A stretch of DNA of 64,000 nucleotides from Acinetobacter kyonggiensis (GTDB lineage: Bacteria; Pseudomonadota; Gammaproteobacteria; Pseudomonadales; Moraxellaceae): contig NZ_FNPK01000004.1 in NCBI RefSeq assembly GCF_900107285.1, positions 62,001 to 126,000 on the forward strand, given 5' to 3'. This document shows positions 61,557 to 64,000 of the stretch, piece after piece; the stretch's first letter is position 1, and every line of letters starts with the position of its first letter. The translations under genes and the position numbers were made by a program. The notes under the pieces were generated by a model, which saw only the letters and a program-made list of their open reading frames with translations, searched no databases and had not been told where the DNA came from.

Positions 61557-62480
61557 ATGAATTTCCAACAATTAAGAATTATTCGAGAAACTGTTAGACA
61601 AAATTTTAATTTAACGGAAGCTTCAGCAGCACTTTACACATCACAATCGGGTGTGAGTAAACATATTAAAGATTTAGAAGATGAGCTGGGTGTACAGCTA
61701 TTTATTCGTAAAGGTAAACGTCTATTAGGCTTAACTGAACCGGGTCAGTCTTTACTGGGGATTGTTGAACGGATGTTAGTGGACGCTGACAATATTAAAC
61801 GCCTTGCAGATGACTTTAACCGTGTCGATGAAGGCACTCTGACCATTGCCACCACACATACGCAAGCACGCTATGTATTACCGCCTATTGTGAATCAATT
61901 TAAAAAAGAGTTTCCAAAAGTTCATCTCATTTTACAACAAGCCAGCCCAGTTGAAATTACTGAAATGTTGCTTCAAGGCGAAGCTGACATTGGCATTGCA
62001 ACTGAATCTTTAACCACGGAAGATAACCTTGCCAGTGTGCCTTACTATAATTGGCAACATAGCATTATCGTTCCACAAAACCATGCACTCGCCAATAAAA
62101 CTGATATTACTTTAGAAGATTTAGCTCACTATCCAATTATTACTTACCATGGCGGTTTTACGGGTCGTTCAAAAATTGATAAAGCCTTCGAAGATGCCGG
62201 CATTGATGTCGATATCGTTATGTCAGCATTGGATGCCGATGTGATTAAAACCTATGTCGAGCTGAATATGGGAGTCGGTATTGTCAACAATGTTGCTTAC
62301 GATACTGAACGTGATTACCGTTTAAAACAAATCCCAACGGATATTTTTGGAGTCAATACCACTTGGATTGCAGTCCGTAAAGGTCATTTACTTCGCGGTT
62401 ATGGTTATGAGTTTATTTCACTTTGCTCACCAGAAGCGGATATTAAAGCCCTAAAAAGAGTGGCTTACCCAGAAGATTAA
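61557..62480 (+). CDS. cysB: LysR-family regulator CysB
   Basis: The transcriptional activator of cysteine/sulfate assimilation genes, 307 residues. The N-terminal winged helix has EASAALYTSQSGVSKHIKDL (recognition region), and the effector domain (about 90-300) has ATTHTQARYVLPPIV and a PIITYHGGFTGRSKIDKAF segment; both match CysB/Cbl. It follows cysA by 53 nt in the same direction, so the regulator probably belongs to the transport operon. N-acetylserine is the known inducer in enterobacteria. Cbl is an alternative name for a close paralogue. A terminator follows. Confidence 0.93.
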   Translation: MNFQQLRIIRETVRQNFNLTEASAALYTSQSGVSKHIKDLEDELGVQLFIRKGKRLLGLTEPGQSLLGIVERMLVDADNIKRLADDFNRVDEGTLTIATTHTQARYVLPPIVNQFKKEFPKVHLILQQASPVEITEMLLQGEADIGIATESLTTEDNLASVPYYNWQHSIIVPQNHALANKTDITLEDLAHYPIITYHGGFTGRSKIDKAFEDAGIDVDIVMSALDADVIKTYVELNMGVGIVNNVAYDTERDYRLKQIPTDIFGVNTTWIAVRKGHLLRGYGYEFISLCSPEADIKALKRVAYPED

Positions 62481-62502
62481 AAGTCACATTATTGTTTAAC
62501 AT

Positions 62503-62529
62503 AAGGGATATAAAAATATCCCTTTTTTT
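62503..62529 (+). terminator. Intrinsic terminator of cysB
   Basis: AAGGGATAT (62503-62511) and ATATCCCTT (62516-62524) form a perfect 9-bp stem with an AAAA loop, followed by T to 62529. Confidence 0.87.
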
Positions 62530-62603
62530 AATTTTAATTCACTGTTTTTCTTGAACGGTGTATTGATCAAAATAATGATGCATAATTTTAATGCTATAAA
62601 ATA

Positions 62604-62620
62604 TAGGGTCTGCTGATATG
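62604..62620 (+). repeat. Possible solitary end of the MITE-like repeat
   Basis: TAGGGTCTGCTGATATG differs at three positions from the first 17 nt of the left end at 9234-9250. No matching right end is seen before 62984. It may be a decayed end or chance. Confidence 0.3.
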
Positions 62621-62927
62621 TGCTGTGCAAAAAATAGCGCGTAAGTAAAATCCAAAAGCACCTTATTTATAAACAACTTAGCGCTCTCTTTTTACGCATA
62701 AAAATATTCAGCGAACGTAAAATGTGCATATTGTTTAAAAATGCCCAAATTAAGTTCGGGGTCTATTCCATAACCTGACAGACTTAGATCATAAAACAAT
62801 CCTAAATTTAAGATTTTTTAGCCCGCAAATAGGCTCAAGCCAATTAAATACACTTTTCCCAGTAAGATTTTATATTTCTGTTCCATCAAAAACTCGACAT
62901 TCAATTTCTCTATCTTTAGCTAATATC
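62621..62927. other. Intergenic region upstream of the nitrate-type binding protein
   Basis: Part of a 450-nt gene-free stretch between the cysB terminator and the last gene. I see no gene or RNA fold. A GCACC near 62663 and a TGCA near 62724 recall NtrC half-sites, but no proper dyad was found. Confidence 0.4.
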
Positions 62928-62943
62928 TGGCATCTATCTTGCT
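62928..62943 (+). promoter_or_regulatory. Candidate sigma-54 promoter
   Basis: TGGCATCTATCTTGCT has the -24 GG and -12 GC at the exact spacing of the sigma-54 consensus TGGCACG-N4-TTGCW; it differs at two of the conserved positions. It ends 40 nt before the ATG of a nitrate-type binding protein, whose relatives are often under nitrogen control. Confidence 0.6.
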
Positions 62944-62983
62944 GTTTGAAGGCGTTCAATCCACTATAGAATTCGGTAAATTA

Positions 62984-64000
62984 ATGAAAAAAATATTATT
63001 AAACAAAGTTTTTCTTATACTCTATTTAGTGGGACTCAGTTTTTTACTGGCCAGTTGTCAAAAAGAACCTGATCCAAAAGCTGCCGCAAGCCCTTTAGCG
63101 ATTGAAAAAACAACCCTCACAATCGGCTTTGTGAAATTGACCGACATGGCACCTTTAGCCATTGCTGTCGAAAAAGGCTTTTTTAAAGATGAAGGTCTGA
63201 ATGTCAAACTCGAAGCACAATCTAGTTGGGGTGTGCTTTACCAGCGTGTAGAAAAAGGTGAACTAGATGCAGCCCATATGCTCGCTGCGATGCCTTTAGC
63301 ATCACTCATTGATCCATCAGCACATAAAATCCCAATCATTACCCCTTTTACTCTGTCCTATAATGGTGCCGCGATTACTGTTTCAAATAATGTTTGGAAT
63401 GAAATGAAAAAAAATGTTGCGATGGAACATAATCTACCCAAACATCCGATCAGTGCCAGCAGTTTAAAACCTGTCATTGCTCAATATAAGCAGCAACAAA
63501 AAGTGTTTAAATTAGGCATGACCTTTCCGATGGGCACACATAACTATATGCTGCGCTATTGGCTTGCTGCGGGTGGAATTCATCCAGGAACATATGATCC
63601 TGCACACAATGATACAAGTGGTCACATTGGCTCTGATGTAGATTTAACCGTTATTCCTCCACCAGAGATGGTATCAACGATGGTCGAAGGTGTAACTTCA
63701 GGCTATAGCGTAGGTGAACCATGGAATCAAAAAGCAGTTAAAAAAGGCTTTGGTGTATCGGTAATTACTTCAGATGCCATTTGGGAAAATGGTGCTGATA
63801 AAGTATTTGGTTTAACCAAAACATTTGCACAACAAAACCCAACCACGACCCTTAAATTAGTTAAAGCTTTAATCCGGGCTTCGCATTGGTTAGATGAAAA
63901 CAACTATGCAAACCGTAAAGAAGCCACAGAAATTATTGCTCAAGATAATTATATCCGTGTTGATAAAGACATTATTACCAATAGTATGACAGGTGTATTT
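62984..64000 (+). CDS. NrtA/CmpA-family nitrate-type substrate-binding lipoprotein (3' end outside the window)
   Basis: The frame starts at ATG 62984 and stays open to the window end (339 codons), so it is truncated here. The N-terminus is a lipoprotein signal: MKKILLNKVFLILYLVGLS, then lipobox FLLASC with the lipidated cysteine at residue 25. The mature chain has GFVKLTDMAPLAIAVEKGFF, LDAAHMLAAMPLASLIDP and GYSVGEPWNQKAV, typical of nitrate/nitrite and bicarbonate receptors (NrtA, CmpA, NasF). The ribosome-binding site is weak (GGTAA). Downstream genes should be an NrtB/NrtC-type permease and ATPase; that is expectation, not seen. Confidence 0.88.
   Translation, partial: MKKILLNKVFLILYLVGLSFLLASCQKEPDPKAAASPLAIEKTTLTIGFVKLTDMAPLAIAVEKGFFKDEGLNVKLEAQSSWGVLYQRVEKGELDAAHMLAAMPLASLIDPSAHKIPIITPFTLSYNGAAITVSNNVWNEMKKNVAMEHNLPKHPISASSLKPVIAQYKQQQKVFKLGMTFPMGTHNYMLRYWLAAGGIHPGTYDPAHNDTSGHIGSDVDLTVIPPPEMVSTMVEGVTSGYSVGEPWNQKAVKKGFGVSVITSDAIWENGADKVFGLTKTFAQQNPTTTLKLVKALIRASHWLDENNYANRKEATEIIAQDNYIRVDKDIITNSMTGVF

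Overview
The window is chromosomal DNA from a gammaproteobacterium of the genus Acinetobacter (Moraxellaceae). The evidence is the AT-rich base composition, the adjacent dat-ddc pair for 1,3-diaminopropane, the long-form PstA/PstB/PstC proteins, the lepA-lepB-DUF4845-rnc-era-recO-pdxJ-miaE cluster and the small-protein families seen here. The species cannot be fixed from sequence alone. Almost everything is ordinary core chromosome. There are no rRNA or tRNA genes, CRISPR arrays, prophage, transposase genes or plasmid functions that I can see.

Layout. 1-9027: the end of a small exported protein, dacC (cell wall), a gamma-carbonic-anhydrase-like protein, two unrecognised secreted proteins, the nudJ-mnmA-hflD-purB cluster, a DUF2238 membrane protein and sohB. 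9028-11730: a 288-bp MITE-like inverted-repeat element, then a two-gene ABC exporter. 11742-16739: the phosphate uptake operon pstS-pstC-pstA-pstB (minus strand), with a candidate Pho box and a candidate attenuator after pstS. 16740-20918: a gene-poor stretch, then dat-ddc. 20919-30262: a SIMPL protein, a PAP2 phosphatase, obgE-proB, the divergent qorR/qorB pair, a long-form GAPDH, RarD and a lipocalin. 30386-35405: uvrB, a macro-domain-like protein, a diguanylate cyclase and a small basic protein. 35827-39547: an OmpW-family porin, an MFS carrier with an overlapping small membrane-peptide ORF, and a TauD-type dioxygenase. 39737-42373: sthA and lipA, divergent. 42512-49636: a nine-gene minus-strand operon for translation, RNA processing, export and cofactors (lepA, lepB, DUF4845, rnc, era, a lipoprotein, recO, pdxJ, miaE). 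49889-56806: a thioesterase, a DegP/DegQ-like protease, nadB, a PaaI-like thioesterase, and pabC-mltG-tmk. 56969-62480: the sulfate uptake cluster sbp-(alpha/beta hydrolase)-cysT-cysW-cysA-cysB. 62984-end: the start of a nitrate/NrtA-type substrate-binding lipoprotein behind a candidate sigma-54 promoter.

The nutrient theme is clear: phosphate, sulfate and probably nitrate uptake systems all lie here, each with its own regulatory signal or regulator nearby. The most useful second looks are the MITE-like repeat, the Pho box and post-pstS attenuator, the sigma-54 promoter, the overlapping 44-residue membrane peptide, the macro-domain-like protein with an unassigned C-terminal half, and the hydrolase embedded in the sulfate operon. 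I found no gene cluster that looks like an undescribed defence or biosynthetic system.
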